From: Coriobacteriia bacterium
GTDB lineage: Bacteria > Actinomycetota > Coriobacteriia > Anaerosomatales > JAAXUF01
Length of the DNA stretch: 64,000 bases
Reading direction: 5' to 3'
Assembly (NCBI GenBank): GCA_013336165.1
Contig: JAAXUF010000010.1
Span: 1-64,000 of the forward strand
Below the pieces are notes generated by a model that ran no database searches, was not told the DNA's origin, and saw only the letters and a program-made list of their open reading frames with translations. The first letter of the stretch is position 1. The number at the start of each line of letters is the position of its first letter. Below are positions 51,927 to 60,985 of this stretch, piece by piece. A program made the position numbers and the translations under genes.

Positions 51927-54185
51927 ATGTCGGAAAGGATCGTGGACTGTGGTGACGGTGTCATAAAGTTCCGTACCTGCGCGTGGTCGCCTCCAGGCGA
52001 TCATCCGGTAGGGTGCGGCATGTACCTCCACGTGAAGGACGGCAAGGTCGTCAAGGTTGAGGGAGATCCGGAGCATCCCATCACAAACGGGAGACTGTGC
52101 GTTCGCTGCCTGACACTTCCCGAGTATATGTATCACAAGGACCGCATCATCTATCCGATGAAGCGCGCCCGCGAAGACCGCGGCAAAGACAAGTGGGAAC
52201 GCATCACCTGGGATGAGGCCCTCGACATCATCGAGGAGCGCGTGAACCACATCAAGGCCGAGTGGGGCGCCGAGGCGATCGTGGCCTTCCAGGGCACCGG
52301 CCGCGAGGCAACCCTCTACAAGAGTCCTTTGGCGTATGCCGCTTTGGGAACTCCCAACTCGTGCTTCCCGATGAGTGGAGACTCCTGCTACGGACCTCGA
52401 GTCAGTGTTGCAGACTTCCTTCTGGGCGCCGGCTATCCCGAGCTGGACTACGCTGCGTACTTCCCGGATCGCTACGATCACCCGGGCTACGAAGTCCCCA
52501 AGTACATTCTCATGTGGGGCAAGGATCCGTTGTTCTCCAACCCCGACGGTTTCTTCGGCCACGCGATCATCGACCTGATGAAGCGCGGCACGAAGTTCAT
52601 TACGGTCGACCCGCGTCTCACGTGGATCGGCGTCCGGGCCGAGTACCATCTGCAGCTACGTCCCGGCACCGATGCCGCACTTGGCCTCGGTATGCTGAAC
52701 GTCATCATCTCTGAGGATCTCTACGATCACGATTTCGTCGAGAAGTGGTGCTACGGCTTCAAGGCATTGGCCGCGCGCGCTGCCGAGTATGACCTCGACA
52801 CGGTTGAGAAGATCACCTGGGTTCCCAAAGAGACAATCGCAGCCGCCGCGCGGGCGTTTGCAACCAACTCGCCTTCTTCGGCGATGTGGGGTCTCGCAAT
52901 CGACACGAACACCAACGGTGTGCAGGCGGGTCACGCTTTCCTCGCGCTGGTCGCTATCACCGGCAACTTCGATATCCCCGGTGGCGTGACGCTGGCAGTG
53001 CCGGCGAGCTTCATGGGCAAGTGGCGTTATGAGTGCGCCCAGCAGCTTCCTCCGGGCATGATCGAGAAGCAGATCACCGACCCCAAGTACGTCGGCTTCA
53101 CTGCCGCTCATGTCATCGCGCACCCCGACTGCATTCTGGACACGTTGGAGACGGAGAAGCCTTATCCGCTCAAGATGGCATGGTTCTACTCGTCCAACTT
53201 GCTGGCCAACACATCAGCGGCTCAGCCGAAGCGTTGGTACGACGCCCTGAAGAGACTCGAGTTCAACGTCGTGAACGATCTCTTCATGACCCCCACGGCG
53301 ATGGCGCTATGCGACCTCTTCCTGCCGATGTCCACCTTCGCCGAGCACGACGGTATCGTCCTGCCGCACTTCGGCCGTAACACCCACGCGGTCATGGCCA
53401 TGAACAAGGCGGTCACCGTTGGTGAGTGCATCTCGGACCTTGAGCTCGACTTCCTGGTCGGCAAGCGTCTCAATCCCAAGGCATGGCCCTGGGAGACAGT
53501 CTCGGACTTCTTCACCGAGCAGATCAAGCCGTCGTTGGGAGTCACGTTCCCTGAGTTCCAGGACATCGGCGTCATCCAGCAGAAGTTCGAGTACAAGAAG
53601 TACGAGAAAGGCCTCCTGAGATCAGACGGTGAGCCAGGCTTCAACACGCCGACAGGAATGATCGAGCTCAAGTCGAGCTTGTACCCGGGTTGGGGCGAAG
53701 ACGCGCTCCCGTATTTCGAGGAGCCTGTCTACAGCCAGATCAGCAAGCCCGAAGATGCCGAGAGGTACCCCCTGGTCATGACCACAGGCGGCAGGAACAC
53801 GGCCTCCTTCCATTCGGAGCACCGTCAGATCGCGTCGCTTCGCGCCATCACACCCGATGCCATCGTTCAGATTCATCCCGATACGGCCGCCGCATACGGC
53901 ATCGAAGAGGGCGACTGGGTGCTGATCGAGAATCAGCTCGGGTGCGGTATTGAGAAGGCCCATCTTTCGCCCATCGTCGATCCTCGCGTCGTTCACGCGG
54001 CGCACGGCTGGTGGTACCCGGAGCAGGAGGGCGAGGAGCCCAACCTCTTCGGTGTCTGGAAGTCGAGCATCAACAGCATGATCCCCCACAAGACCATCGG
54101 AAAGCTCGGCTTCGGCGCGCCCTACAAGAATGTGATGTGCCAAATCCGCAAGGTTGATAGTTTCGAGATCCCCGTCGAGGATTAG
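51927..54185 (+). CDS. molybdopterin oxidoreductase, DMSO-reductase family (module 1)
   Basis: 752 residues. No Tat signal is present, so it should be cytoplasmic. The N-terminal cluster region has Cys18, Cys30, Cys58 and Cys61, but where its paralogue has Cys41 this protein has Asp25 (SPPGDHPVGC), an atypical set. Cys154 in SGDSCYGPR may be the metal ligand. The core (WERITWDEALDIIEE, RPGTDAALGLGMLNVII) resembles the acetylene hydratase and aromatic hydroxylase/dehydroxylase group. The C-terminal molybdopterin-binding domain ends with VVHAAHGWWYPE. Substrate unknown. The start is ATG 51927 behind AGGGAG; the ferredoxin gene follows 15 nt after its stop. Confidence 0.88.
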   Translation: MSERIVDCGDGVIKFRTCAWSPPGDHPVGCGMYLHVKDGKVVKVEGDPEHPITNGRLCVRCLTLPEYMYHKDRIIYPMKRAREDRGKDKWERITWDEALDIIEERVNHIKAEWGAEAIVAFQGTGREATLYKSPLAYAALGTPNSCFPMSGDSCYGPRVSVADFLLGAGYPELDYAAYFPDRYDHPGYEVPKYILMWGKDPLFSNPDGFFGHAIIDLMKRGTKFITVDPRLTWIGVRAEYHLQLRPGTDAALGLGMLNVIISEDLYDHDFVEKWCYGFKALAARAAEYDLDTVEKITWVPKETIAAAARAFATNSPSSAMWGLAIDTNTNGVQAGHAFLALVAITGNFDIPGGVTLAVPASFMGKWRYECAQQLPPGMIEKQITDPKYVGFTAAHVIAHPDCILDTLETEKPYPLKMAWFYSSNLLANTSAAQPKRWYDALKRLEFNVVNDLFMTPTAMALCDLFLPMSTFAEHDGIVLPHFGRNTHAVMAMNKAVTVGECISDLELDFLVGKRLNPKAWPWETVSDFFTEQIKPSLGVTFPEFQDIGVIQQKFEYKKYEKGLLRSDGEPGFNTPTGMIELKSSLYPGWGEDALPYFEEPVYSQISKPEDAERYPLVMTTGGRNTASFHSEHRQIASLRAITPDAIVQIHPDTAAAYGIEEGDWVLIENQLGCGIEKAHLSPIVDPRVVHAAHGWWYPEQEGEEPNLFGVWKSSINSMIPHKTIGKLGFGAPYKNVMCQIRKVDSFEIPVED

Positions 54186-54200
54186 AGAAGGAGGTATCCT

Positions 54201-54533
54201 GTGAAAACCCATGGATTGCTGATCGACTACAAGTACTGCACTGGTTGCCATGCCTGTGAGGTGTCGTGCCGCAACGAACACGATATCCCCCTCGAAGAGT
54301 GGGGCATCCGGCTTACCCAAATGGGCCCCATGAAGCTCGGTGGCAAGTGGACATGGAACTATGTGCCTGTTCCGACCGACCTCTGTGACTTGTGCATTGA
54401 CAGGACTGAGGCCGGGAAGCTGCCCGCATGCGTGCTTCATTGTCTGGGCAACTGTATGGAAGTTGTGCCTGTGGAGGAGATCTCTGCGAAGATGGCCGAG
54501 AAGGGCGATACGGTCGTCTGCTTCATCCCCTAG
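54201..54533 (+). CDS. 4Fe-4S ferredoxin-type electron transfer subunit (module 1)
   Basis: This 110-residue protein has two cluster-binding sets: CTGCHACEVSC at residues 13-23 and CDLC plus CVLHCLGNC in the second half. It is the size and type of a small DmsB-like subunit that feeds electrons to a molybdopterin enzyme. The start is GTG 54201 behind GGAGG, directly after the oxidoreductase gene. A Rho-independent terminator follows. Confidence 0.9.
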   Translation: MKTHGLLIDYKYCTGCHACEVSCRNEHDIPLEEWGIRLTQMGPMKLGGKWTWNYVPVPTDLCDLCIDRTEAGKLPACVLHCLGNCMEVVPVEEISAKMAEKGDTVVCFIP

Positions 54534-54556
54534 TCGCTGCTGAGTGCTCCAACTCG

Positions 54557-54587
54557 AACCGGTCGGGGGTTTGCCCCCGGCCGGTTT
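54557..54587 (+). terminator. Rho-independent terminator after module 1
   Basis: AACCGG-T-CGGGGG (54557-54569) pairs with CCCCCG-G-CCGGTT (54574-54586) around a 4-base loop, with one G-U pair, and is followed by TTCC. It is 23 nt after the ferredoxin stop. Confidence 0.85.
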
Positions 54588-54792
54588 CCTGCTTGGATGA
54601 TGAGGAGCCATACCGCTGAGTGAGAGTTGGCTATCCCCGGCGGACAGTCCACAGCAGGCTCCAAGGATCCAAGCGGGGCATGTGGGGCCGAGAAGGTTCG
54701 TGAGGCACGGTATTCGCTCATGCGAAAGACGCCTTCTCGGAGTCGTATCGCGCTGTCGCATCGAGGAGACCGATCCCCGTGAAGCCGATACG

Positions 54793-54818
54793 TAGGCACG
54801 TTGCCTAGGCAGTACAAT
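54793..54818 (+). promoter_or_regulatory. palindrome and -10-like element upstream of the second LuxR regulator
   Basis: TAGGCA-CGT-TGCCTA (54793-54807) is a perfect inverted repeat, followed by TACAAT at 54813-54818. It is 54 nt before the regulator start. No matching -35 is clear. The palindrome suggests control by a dimeric regulator, perhaps the LuxR protein itself. The rest of the 338-base gap (54534-54871) holds only the terminator. Confidence 0.45.
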
Positions 54819-54871
54819 CTTTATGTCATGCACTGAAGCCAGAGGGAACTTCTTTCGGTAACGGAGACCCA

Positions 54872-56299
54872 ATGAGAGAACCCGTCAGTCCGCACGGTTC
54901 GTTCTTGACCGACTGGAAGTCCCTGACTGAGGTCGACAAGTGGTCGACGAACTTGCTTTTCAGCTTGGGCTTGATTGGATACTCTCTTTGCTCTACGTGG
55001 TCCCTCTTGCTGTATTACTCTCCCGCTCCAATAACTGCGACGGCATCAGGGCAGTCTCTGCAACAGCTGTGCCGTATCACGTTTCTCTCTTTTCTCACAT
55101 TGACCTTTGTAGTGATATGGTTGCTCTCTAAAAGAATGACATCAAAGAAGAGAGCAACCATATTCTCCGTAATACCGTTTGCAATTGCTATCATAACATG
55201 CGCTATTCTACTTGTTCCTAAGGTGGGCGCACCATTTGTTATTATTGCATGGGGAATATCAGGCATAGGATACGCATGTTTAGTGCTCAATTGGGTGCAC
55301 TTTCTCGGATCTATGGATCGTGGGCGTCTGGATCTGTATGCAATCACTACAACTATCATATCTGGTACGCTCTACATCATAGTTTCATATATGCAGTACA
55401 CTCCTCTGATAATTGCGATCTCTGTTATAGCGATGCTCTCGGCATCCCTCTGCGGGTTTCTATCGGGGAAGCTTCCGGCAATACCGGTATCAAGAGATAC
55501 TCCAAAGAAAGCTAGAGCGCTGATTGCAGGCAAACCGTTTTTGTCGTCACTGATCTACAGTATTGCAATGGGATTGGCAGGCAGTTCTGCTATCGGGTTC
55601 GTATCGGCATACGGCGCCTTGTTCATTGGGATGAGTATTGTCGCAGCGGGGTTCTTCATTGCATTTGCAAGCAGGAGATTCGGCAAGAACCTCAAGCCCT
55701 TAATGGCCAGATGGACCATTCCATTCATAACGCTCACGATACTGCCGATGCCGTTCGTAAACGCCCCAGGCAGGTTCGCATGTTCGTGCGTTCTTCTCGC
55801 GGCGTGCTTCTGCCGATCAATCGTGAATCGCCAAGCCCAAGTACTGGTCGTCAGTCGCTCAGGCTACTCGCTGGGGGCATTTTCTTACGGAAGACTTGCC
55901 AATGTCATTGGTGCGCTGATCGGCTGGGTTCTAGGGTACTTGGCGTTCTCCGGCGCTGCCAGAACCAATGAGATGGCAGTCGTGATCATCATCTCAACGG
56001 CTGCCCTATTCGTAGTATTCGGCACGTTCATCATCTCCGACTATTTTCCCGCGCAGCAGGAACCCAAGGACGGAAAAGGTCGCTGCGAGCAGATCGCGGA
56101 GCAATTCGGTCTGTCGGAAAGACAGCTCGAAGTGATGACGCTGCTTGCTAAGGGCAGGGACACGGAGTACATCACCGAGGCCTTGGTGCTGTCAAACCAC
56201 ACGGTCCGCACCCACATCTATGCAATCTACAAAAAGCTGAATGTGCACTCGAAGCAGGAGCTGCTCGACATCATCGAAGGGGAACAGGCGAAGGAGTAG
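54872..56299 (+). CDS. polytopic membrane LuxR-family regulator (module 2)
   Basis: 475 residues. About 12 hydrophobic spans fill residues 25-390, and the C-terminal LuxR helix-turn-helix reads FGLSERQLEVMTLLAKGRD, then NHTVRTHIYAIYKKLNVHSK. It is a paralogue of the regulator at 49783. The first 200 codons are clearly more A+T-rich and use rarer codons than the flanking oxidoreductases, a possible sign of a different origin. The start is ATG 54872 behind CGGAGA. It probably controls the operon starting at 56763. Confidence 0.9.
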   Translation: MREPVSPHGSFLTDWKSLTEVDKWSTNLLFSLGLIGYSLCSTWSLLLYYSPAPITATASGQSLQQLCRITFLSFLTLTFVVIWLLSKRMTSKKRATIFSVIPFAIAIITCAILLVPKVGAPFVIIAWGISGIGYACLVLNWVHFLGSMDRGRLDLYAITTTIISGTLYIIVSYMQYTPLIIAISVIAMLSASLCGFLSGKLPAIPVSRDTPKKARALIAGKPFLSSLIYSIAMGLAGSSAIGFVSAYGALFIGMSIVAAGFFIAFASRRFGKNLKPLMARWTIPFITLTILPMPFVNAPGRFACSCVLLAACFCRSIVNRQAQVLVVSRSGYSLGAFSYGRLANVIGALIGWVLGYLAFSGAARTNEMAVVIIISTAALFVVFGTFIISDYFPAQQEPKDGKGRCEQIAEQFGLSERQLEVMTLLAKGRDTEYITEALVLSNHTVRTHIYAIYKKLNVHSKQELLDIIEGEQAKE

Positions 56300-56489
56300 G
56301 GACTCTTCGAGACGTCTGGTTTGGGCAGCGACTCTGCAACGTAGCAGCCCCGGTTGTGCCGAGGCGGGCAGCGCGCCCGGACGGCAGTGTGTGGCATATG
56401 GCCCCGCCTTCCACGCATCTGCGTGCATGCCGTACTCCGCTCCGTGATCACGCCCAGCAGACCCATCATCTCATTCTCATCTGACCATA

Positions 56490-56564
56490 AAACCGCAGGT
56501 CAGAGGCCTAAGTAATACTCTATCGCATAGGGTCATCAATCAAGTCATATATCCGGGGCAATGT
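56490..56564. repeat. 75-bp conserved element upstream of oxidoreductase module 2
   Basis: It is the partner of 51394-51468, with the same length and no gaps. Conserved blocks are AAACCGCAG-N-TCAGAGGCC, CATAGGG and AAGTCATATATCCGGG. CTAT-CGC-ATAG within it is a short inverted repeat found only in this copy. It begins 191 nt after the regulator stop and ends 198 nt before the oxidoreductase start. The rest of the gap (56300-56762) shows no gene. Confidence 0.8.
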
Positions 56565-56762
56565 CCCCGCGGTCGAAGCTGAGTAGGATCACGTCGGCGT
56601 CAGGAAGCAGTTCCTCGCGCTTTCTCGAAGTCAGGGCACAACGAGCGTTTCCGGAAGAGAAGACGCCAGTCGTTGTCTGTACGCATCGTCGGGAGAGGAG
56701 GCAAGGGCTGGCATCGCAAACGTGCGGCGTTCATCTGAGTGTAATTTCGAAAGGAGAGCGGA

Positions 56763-59135
56763 ATGGCAGATTACAAGGAGTTTCTCGAGACTCTCAACCG
56801 TAAGGCTTATCACGAAGGCGAGTGGCGTTGGAAAGAGGGAGACCTCACCGTTACTCGCACGAACCACTGGTCACCCCCTGGCTGTCACAACGGCTGCGGC
56901 ATTCTCCTCTTCACCGACGAGAACGAGAAGCTCGTCGGAATTGAAGGCGATCCGCTTGCGCCGTTCAACGGTGGGAAGCTTTGCATGCGCTGCCTCGACA
57001 TGGTCGAAGCAGTCAACAACCCATCGCGCCTGAAGTACCCCATGCGTCGCGCCGGCGAGCGTGGCGAGAACAAGTGGGAGCGCATCTCTTGGGATGACGC
57101 AGTCGCCGAGATCGTAGAGAAGACGAATGCGGTCAAGAAGGAATACGGCTCGAACTCGATTGCGCTCGTGCATGGGACTGGCCGCAACATCGGCTGGCAG
57201 CTTCCGTACTTCGCCTCGGCCGGCCTCGAGACTCCGAACGTCTCGAACTTCGGCTTCACGGGTTTTGCCTGCTATCTGCCGCGCATGATCGGCGCTTCGG
57301 CAAAGATGGGCGAGATGACGATCATCGACGTCTCGGAGGGCCACGAGGATCGGTACGCGAGCGAGAAGTTCGTTGCACCCGAAGTCGTCATGGTCTGGGG
57401 CAACGAGCCGCTGAAGTCAAACGCCGACGGCTTCCTCGGACACTGGATTGTCCAGTGCATGCAGATGGGAACGAAGATCATCTCGATCGACCCTCGTCTG
57501 ACGTGGCTTGGCTCGCGGGCCGAGTACTTCCTACAGGTTCGCCCCGGCACGGACGCGGCTCTGGGTATGGCGCTGCTCAACGTGATCATCACCGAGGACC
57601 TTGTCGATCATGAGTTCATCGACAACTGGTGCTTCGGCTACGAGCAGCTTGTCGAGTCCATCCAGGACAAGACTCCGGAGTGGGCGGCTGAAGTGTGCGG
57701 TCTCGACGTTGACGATATCGTTGGCGCGGCGCGCATGTACGCCAACGCGAGCAGCGCCTCGATTCAGTGGGGGCTTGCGTTCGAGCAGCAGATATCTGCT
57801 CTCGGCGTGACTTCTGCGGCATGCGATCTCATGGCCATCACCGGAAACGTTGACAACCCGGGTGGCAACTTGCTCATCAAGTGCGCGTTCGACATCGAGA
57901 AGCGCTACGGCCTCGGTGACGACCTGATTCCGAGAGACGTATATGCCAAGAAGCTGACCTCTTCGGCTGGTATCGAGAATTCGGACATCGTCTCCTGCGC
58001 GGCATCTGACACCATTCTGCATGCTGTCGAAACAGGGGAGCCGTATCCCATCAAGATGATGTGGATCCAGAGCGGAAACCCGCTGGCCTGTTCTGCGATG
58101 GATGCCCCTCGCATCCTCGAGGCAATCAGGAGCATCGATTTCGTAGTCGTGGCCGATCCGTTCATGACCCCGACCGCAGTCGCTTGCGCCGACATCGTAC
58201 TTCCCGTCGCCATGAGCTGCGAACGCAACTCCGTTCGCACGTGGTGGACTCCGGCCCGCTCCATCTCCAAGTGCTCGAGCTACTACGAGGCAAAATCGGA
58301 TGAGGATATCGTTCTGACGATCGGCAAGGCGCTTGTTCCCGACAACTGGCCTTGGAAAGACGACAAGGAATTCTCCACTTGGTATCTCACTGACCAACGT
58401 GCCAAGAACGGAACCACGTACGAAGGCGACTTCGAGGAGCTTCAGGCTCGGGGCGGGTTCAAGTACTGGGACTGGGACGCCACGTATAAGAAGTACGAGA
58501 AGGGCATGTGCCGTGAGGACGGAGCCTTGGGCTTCGATACTCCGACCGGGCGCTTCGAGCTCTGGTCGTATGGATACGTCCACTGGGGTGTCGATCCGAT
58601 GCCGTATCACATTGAGCCCAAAGATGGCCCTGCCAATCCCGAGATGTTCAAGGATTACCCCATCATCGCGACGTGCGGTGGCCGCTCCTACGAGTTCTTC
58701 CACAGCGAGAACCGTCAGCTTCCCACGATGCGCGAGTTCCATCCGGATCCGCTCGTCATGATCAACCCCAGTACCGCAGCCGAGTACGACATCAGCGAAG
58801 GCGACTGGATTTGGATCGAGAGCCCCCACGGTCGATTCAGGCAGAAGGCGACCCTGTTCGTAGGCATCAAGCCAGGTGTCGTGCACGCCGAGCACGGTTG
58901 GTGGTTCCCGGAGAAAGAGGCCGCTGAGCCGGTTCTCTTCGGTACGTTCGACTCGAATCCGAACAACCTGACCAAGGCGTTTGAGACCGGTCAAGGCGGT
59001 ATCGGTTCCGGCATCAAGAGCTTCCTGGTTCGTGTCTACAAGTGCCAAGAAGGCGACACGATGCCAGGCGAGCAGGTAACGAGACTCGGCGGATTCGGCG
59101 ACTACGTCCGTGGCGAAACCCGTGGGCAGAGATAG
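56763..59135 (+). CDS. molybdopterin oxidoreductase, DMSO-reductase family (module 2)
   Basis: 790 residues; no signal peptide. The cluster region has Cys41 and Cys45 (CHNGC) with Cys74 and Cys77 (LCMRC). Cys170-region FACYLPRM may hold the metal ligand. The middle (WERISWDDAVAEIVEK, RPGTDAALGMALLNVIITEDL) parallels acetylene-hydratase-like and aromatic-transforming molybdenum or tungsten enzymes. It is a paralogue of the module 1 enzyme, with a longer N-terminus. The start is ATG 56763 behind AAAGGAG. Reaction unknown; downstream MmgE/PrpD and MFS genes suggest organic-acid or aromatic catabolism. Confidence 0.9.
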   Translation: MADYKEFLETLNRKAYHEGEWRWKEGDLTVTRTNHWSPPGCHNGCGILLFTDENEKLVGIEGDPLAPFNGGKLCMRCLDMVEAVNNPSRLKYPMRRAGERGENKWERISWDDAVAEIVEKTNAVKKEYGSNSIALVHGTGRNIGWQLPYFASAGLETPNVSNFGFTGFACYLPRMIGASAKMGEMTIIDVSEGHEDRYASEKFVAPEVVMVWGNEPLKSNADGFLGHWIVQCMQMGTKIISIDPRLTWLGSRAEYFLQVRPGTDAALGMALLNVIITEDLVDHEFIDNWCFGYEQLVESIQDKTPEWAAEVCGLDVDDIVGAARMYANASSASIQWGLAFEQQISALGVTSAACDLMAITGNVDNPGGNLLIKCAFDIEKRYGLGDDLIPRDVYAKKLTSSAGIENSDIVSCAASDTILHAVETGEPYPIKMMWIQSGNPLACSAMDAPRILEAIRSIDFVVVADPFMTPTAVACADIVLPVAMSCERNSVRTWWTPARSISKCSSYYEAKSDEDIVLTIGKALVPDNWPWKDDKEFSTWYLTDQRAKNGTTYEGDFEELQARGGFKYWDWDATYKKYEKGMCREDGALGFDTPTGRFELWSYGYVHWGVDPMPYHIEPKDGPANPEMFKDYPIIATCGGRSYEFFHSENRQLPTMREFHPDPLVMINPSTAAEYDISEGDWIWIESPHGRFRQKATLFVGIKPGVVHAEHGWWFPEKEAAEPVLFGTFDSNPNNLTKAFETGQGGIGSGIKSFLVRVYKCQEGDTMPGEQVTRLGGFGDYVRGETRGQR

Positions 59136-59146
59136 GAGGCGTAAAC

Positions 59147-59485
59147 ATGAAGGGAATTCTCGTCAATTACGAGTACTGCACCGGCTGCCACAGCTGTGAG
59201 GTGGCTTGCAAGAAGCATCTCGATCTGCCGAAGGGCGAATTCGGCATCAAGCTTACAGAGACCGGACCCTGGAAGTACGAGGCGACGGAGCAGGCCGGTA
59301 CGTGGGAGTGGAGTTACCTTCCCGTGCTGACCAAGGCGTGCGACATGTGCGAGGACCGTGTGGCCGAGGGCAAGATGCCGATGTGCGTACAGCACTGCCA
59401 GGCCTGGTGCATGTATCACGGCGAAGTTGAGGACCTTGCCAAGAAGCTCGACGGCAAAACTCGCTGGGCGCTTCTCACCCGCTAG
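59147..59485 (+). CDS. 4Fe-4S ferredoxin-type electron transfer subunit (module 2)
   Basis: 112 residues from ATG 59147 behind AGGAGG, 11 nt after the oxidoreductase. It has CTGCHSCEVAC near the N-terminus and CDMC plus CVQHCQAWC later, two 4Fe-4S sites. It is a clear paralogue of the module 1 ferredoxin and is the probable redox partner of the upstream enzyme. Confidence 0.92.
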   Translation: MKGILVNYEYCTGCHSCEVACKKHLDLPKGEFGIKLTETGPWKYEATEQAGTWEWSYLPVLTKACDMCEDRVAEGKMPMCVQHCQAWCMYHGEVEDLAKKLDGKTRWALLTR

Positions 59486-59507
59486 GCGTCACGACTCTTG
59501 GAGATGC

Positions 59508-59543
59508 TGAGCTCCTGTCCATCAGGAGGTGGATAGGAGCTCA
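59508..59543 (+). promoter_or_regulatory. hairpin with an AGGAGG loop between ferredoxin and PrpD genes
   Basis: TGAGCTCCTGTCCA (59508-59521) pairs with TGGATAGGAGCTCA (59530-59543), 14 pairs including one G-U, around the loop TCAGGAGG. No T-tract follows, so it is not a standard terminator. It could stabilise or process the transcript, or control PrpD translation. The real PrpD ribosome binding site is separate, at about 59563-59572. Confidence 0.65.
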
Positions 59544-59576
59544 GCTCCGGAAGATCGAGTACGGGAGGAGGAAGAA

Positions 59577-60956
59577 GTGAACGTCACGGAACAGGTATGC
59601 AAGCATCTTGTGGAAACCGGGTTCGATTCTATCGACGCCAAGGCGATCGCACGTGCGAAGGTCAGGATTCTGGACTCACTTGGCGTCATCGCTGCTGGCG
59701 CGCGTGCCCCGGGGTGCGGAGAACTGGTTGAGTTGGCGACTCGTTGGGGCGGGCAAGGCGAATCCACAGTCTTGGTTCATGGCCTCAAGGTGCCGGCCCA
59801 CAATGCGGCAATGGTCAACAGCATGATGATGCGCTCCTTCGATTTCGAGGCTATTGAAGCTGAAGGAGAGAATCATACGAGCAGCGCGGCGCACATCAGC
59901 GGCACTACGGTACCGGTTGCTCTCGCAGTCGCGGAGAAGCAGAGGGCAAGCGGCAAAGAGCTGCTCGCGGCGCTTGCACTCGGTGACGATCTCACGGCTA
60001 GACTCGGATCGGCATCGGGGTTCGACGTCTACGGAGGTTGGGACAACACCGGGACGATGAACGCGCTTGGCGCGACCGCTGTAGCCGGTAGGCTTCTCGG
60101 TCTTAATACCGTCCAACTCGACCAGGCGCTCGGAATAGTCGAGAACCAGCTCTCGGGAGTCATTGACAACATCGATGACAAGACCATGAGTTTCAAGCTT
60201 CCGATGTGTCTGTCCGCGCGCAACGCGATCTTCTCTGCCGAGTTTGCCCAGATGGGGTTCACGGCAATGCGCGACGCGATCGGCGGGTCCCACGGGTTCT
60301 TCAAGATGTACTGCGGGAACCCCGATCCCGAGAAGCTCATGAGGGGTCTTGGAGAGATCTACTACGCGGATTGCGTAATCAAGCCTTGGTCGGCCTGTCG
60401 TGCCACCCACCCGGCAATCAACGCCTGCGTCGAAATCGTTACGCAGAACAGCGTAGACGTCGAAGACATTGAAGCAGTGGTCATTCACGTCACTCCTCGT
60501 ACCCTGAAGGGCTTCGTCGGGCAGCCCTTTGAGATGGGCGATACACCGCAAATCAGTGGGGCCTTCAGCATTCGATTCGCTTCTGCCAACGCGATTCTGC
60601 GCAAGACGGTGCGCCCGGAGCATTTCGCTCCTGAAATGATGAATCAACCCGAACTGACGGCGCTCTTGGACAAGATCACGCTGGTCGACAGTCTGGAGCC
60701 TGCGGAGTATCTGACGGCGAACGTCGAGGTGAAAATGAAGGACGGCGCAGTCTACTTCGCCAGGACTGAAGTCCCTAAGGGCGACATCTTCAAGAATCCG
60801 ATGAGCTATGAAGAGATTGTTGACAAATATCGTCTGAATCTGAAGTTCACACAGACGATATCAGATCAAGTTGCAGAAGAGGCCAAAGATCTTGTCGAGA
60901 ATATGGAGGAATTAAACGACATAGGGAAATTGATAAGTCTCTTTGGAGCAAAATAA
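59577..60956 (+). CDS. MmgE/PrpD-family protein
   Basis: 459 residues from GTG 59577 behind GGGAGGAGG. The MmgE/PrpD family includes 2-methylcitrate dehydratase, cis-aconitate decarboxylase and iminodisuccinate epimerase. Visible family features are KVRILDSLGVIAAGA, HNAAMVNSMMMRSFDFE, EGENHTSSAAHISG, GGSHGFF and KPWSACRATHPAINAC, which contains the usual active-site region. The reaction probably involves a dicarboxylate or tricarboxylate, but the substrate is not readable. It follows the module 2 ferredoxin and precedes two transporters. The last 40 codons are A+T-richer than the rest. Confidence 0.92.
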   Translation: MNVTEQVCKHLVETGFDSIDAKAIARAKVRILDSLGVIAAGARAPGCGELVELATRWGGQGESTVLVHGLKVPAHNAAMVNSMMMRSFDFEAIEAEGENHTSSAAHISGTTVPVALAVAEKQRASGKELLAALALGDDLTARLGSASGFDVYGGWDNTGTMNALGATAVAGRLLGLNTVQLDQALGIVENQLSGVIDNIDDKTMSFKLPMCLSARNAIFSAEFAQMGFTAMRDAIGGSHGFFKMYCGNPDPEKLMRGLGEIYYADCVIKPWSACRATHPAINACVEIVTQNSVDVEDIEAVVIHVTPRTLKGFVGQPFEMGDTPQISGAFSIRFASANAILRKTVRPEHFAPEMMNQPELTALLDKITLVDSLEPAEYLTANVEVKMKDGAVYFARTEVPKGDIFKNPMSYEEIVDKYRLNLKFTQTISDQVAEEAKDLVENMEELNDIGKLISLFGAK

Positions 60957-60985
60957 CAACTGTCGATGCTTAGAAGGGGTGTCTG

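Noticed and set aside
57531-59048. A 505-codon open frame antisense to the second molybdoenzyme
   Set aside because: Shadow of the coding strand with no motifs.
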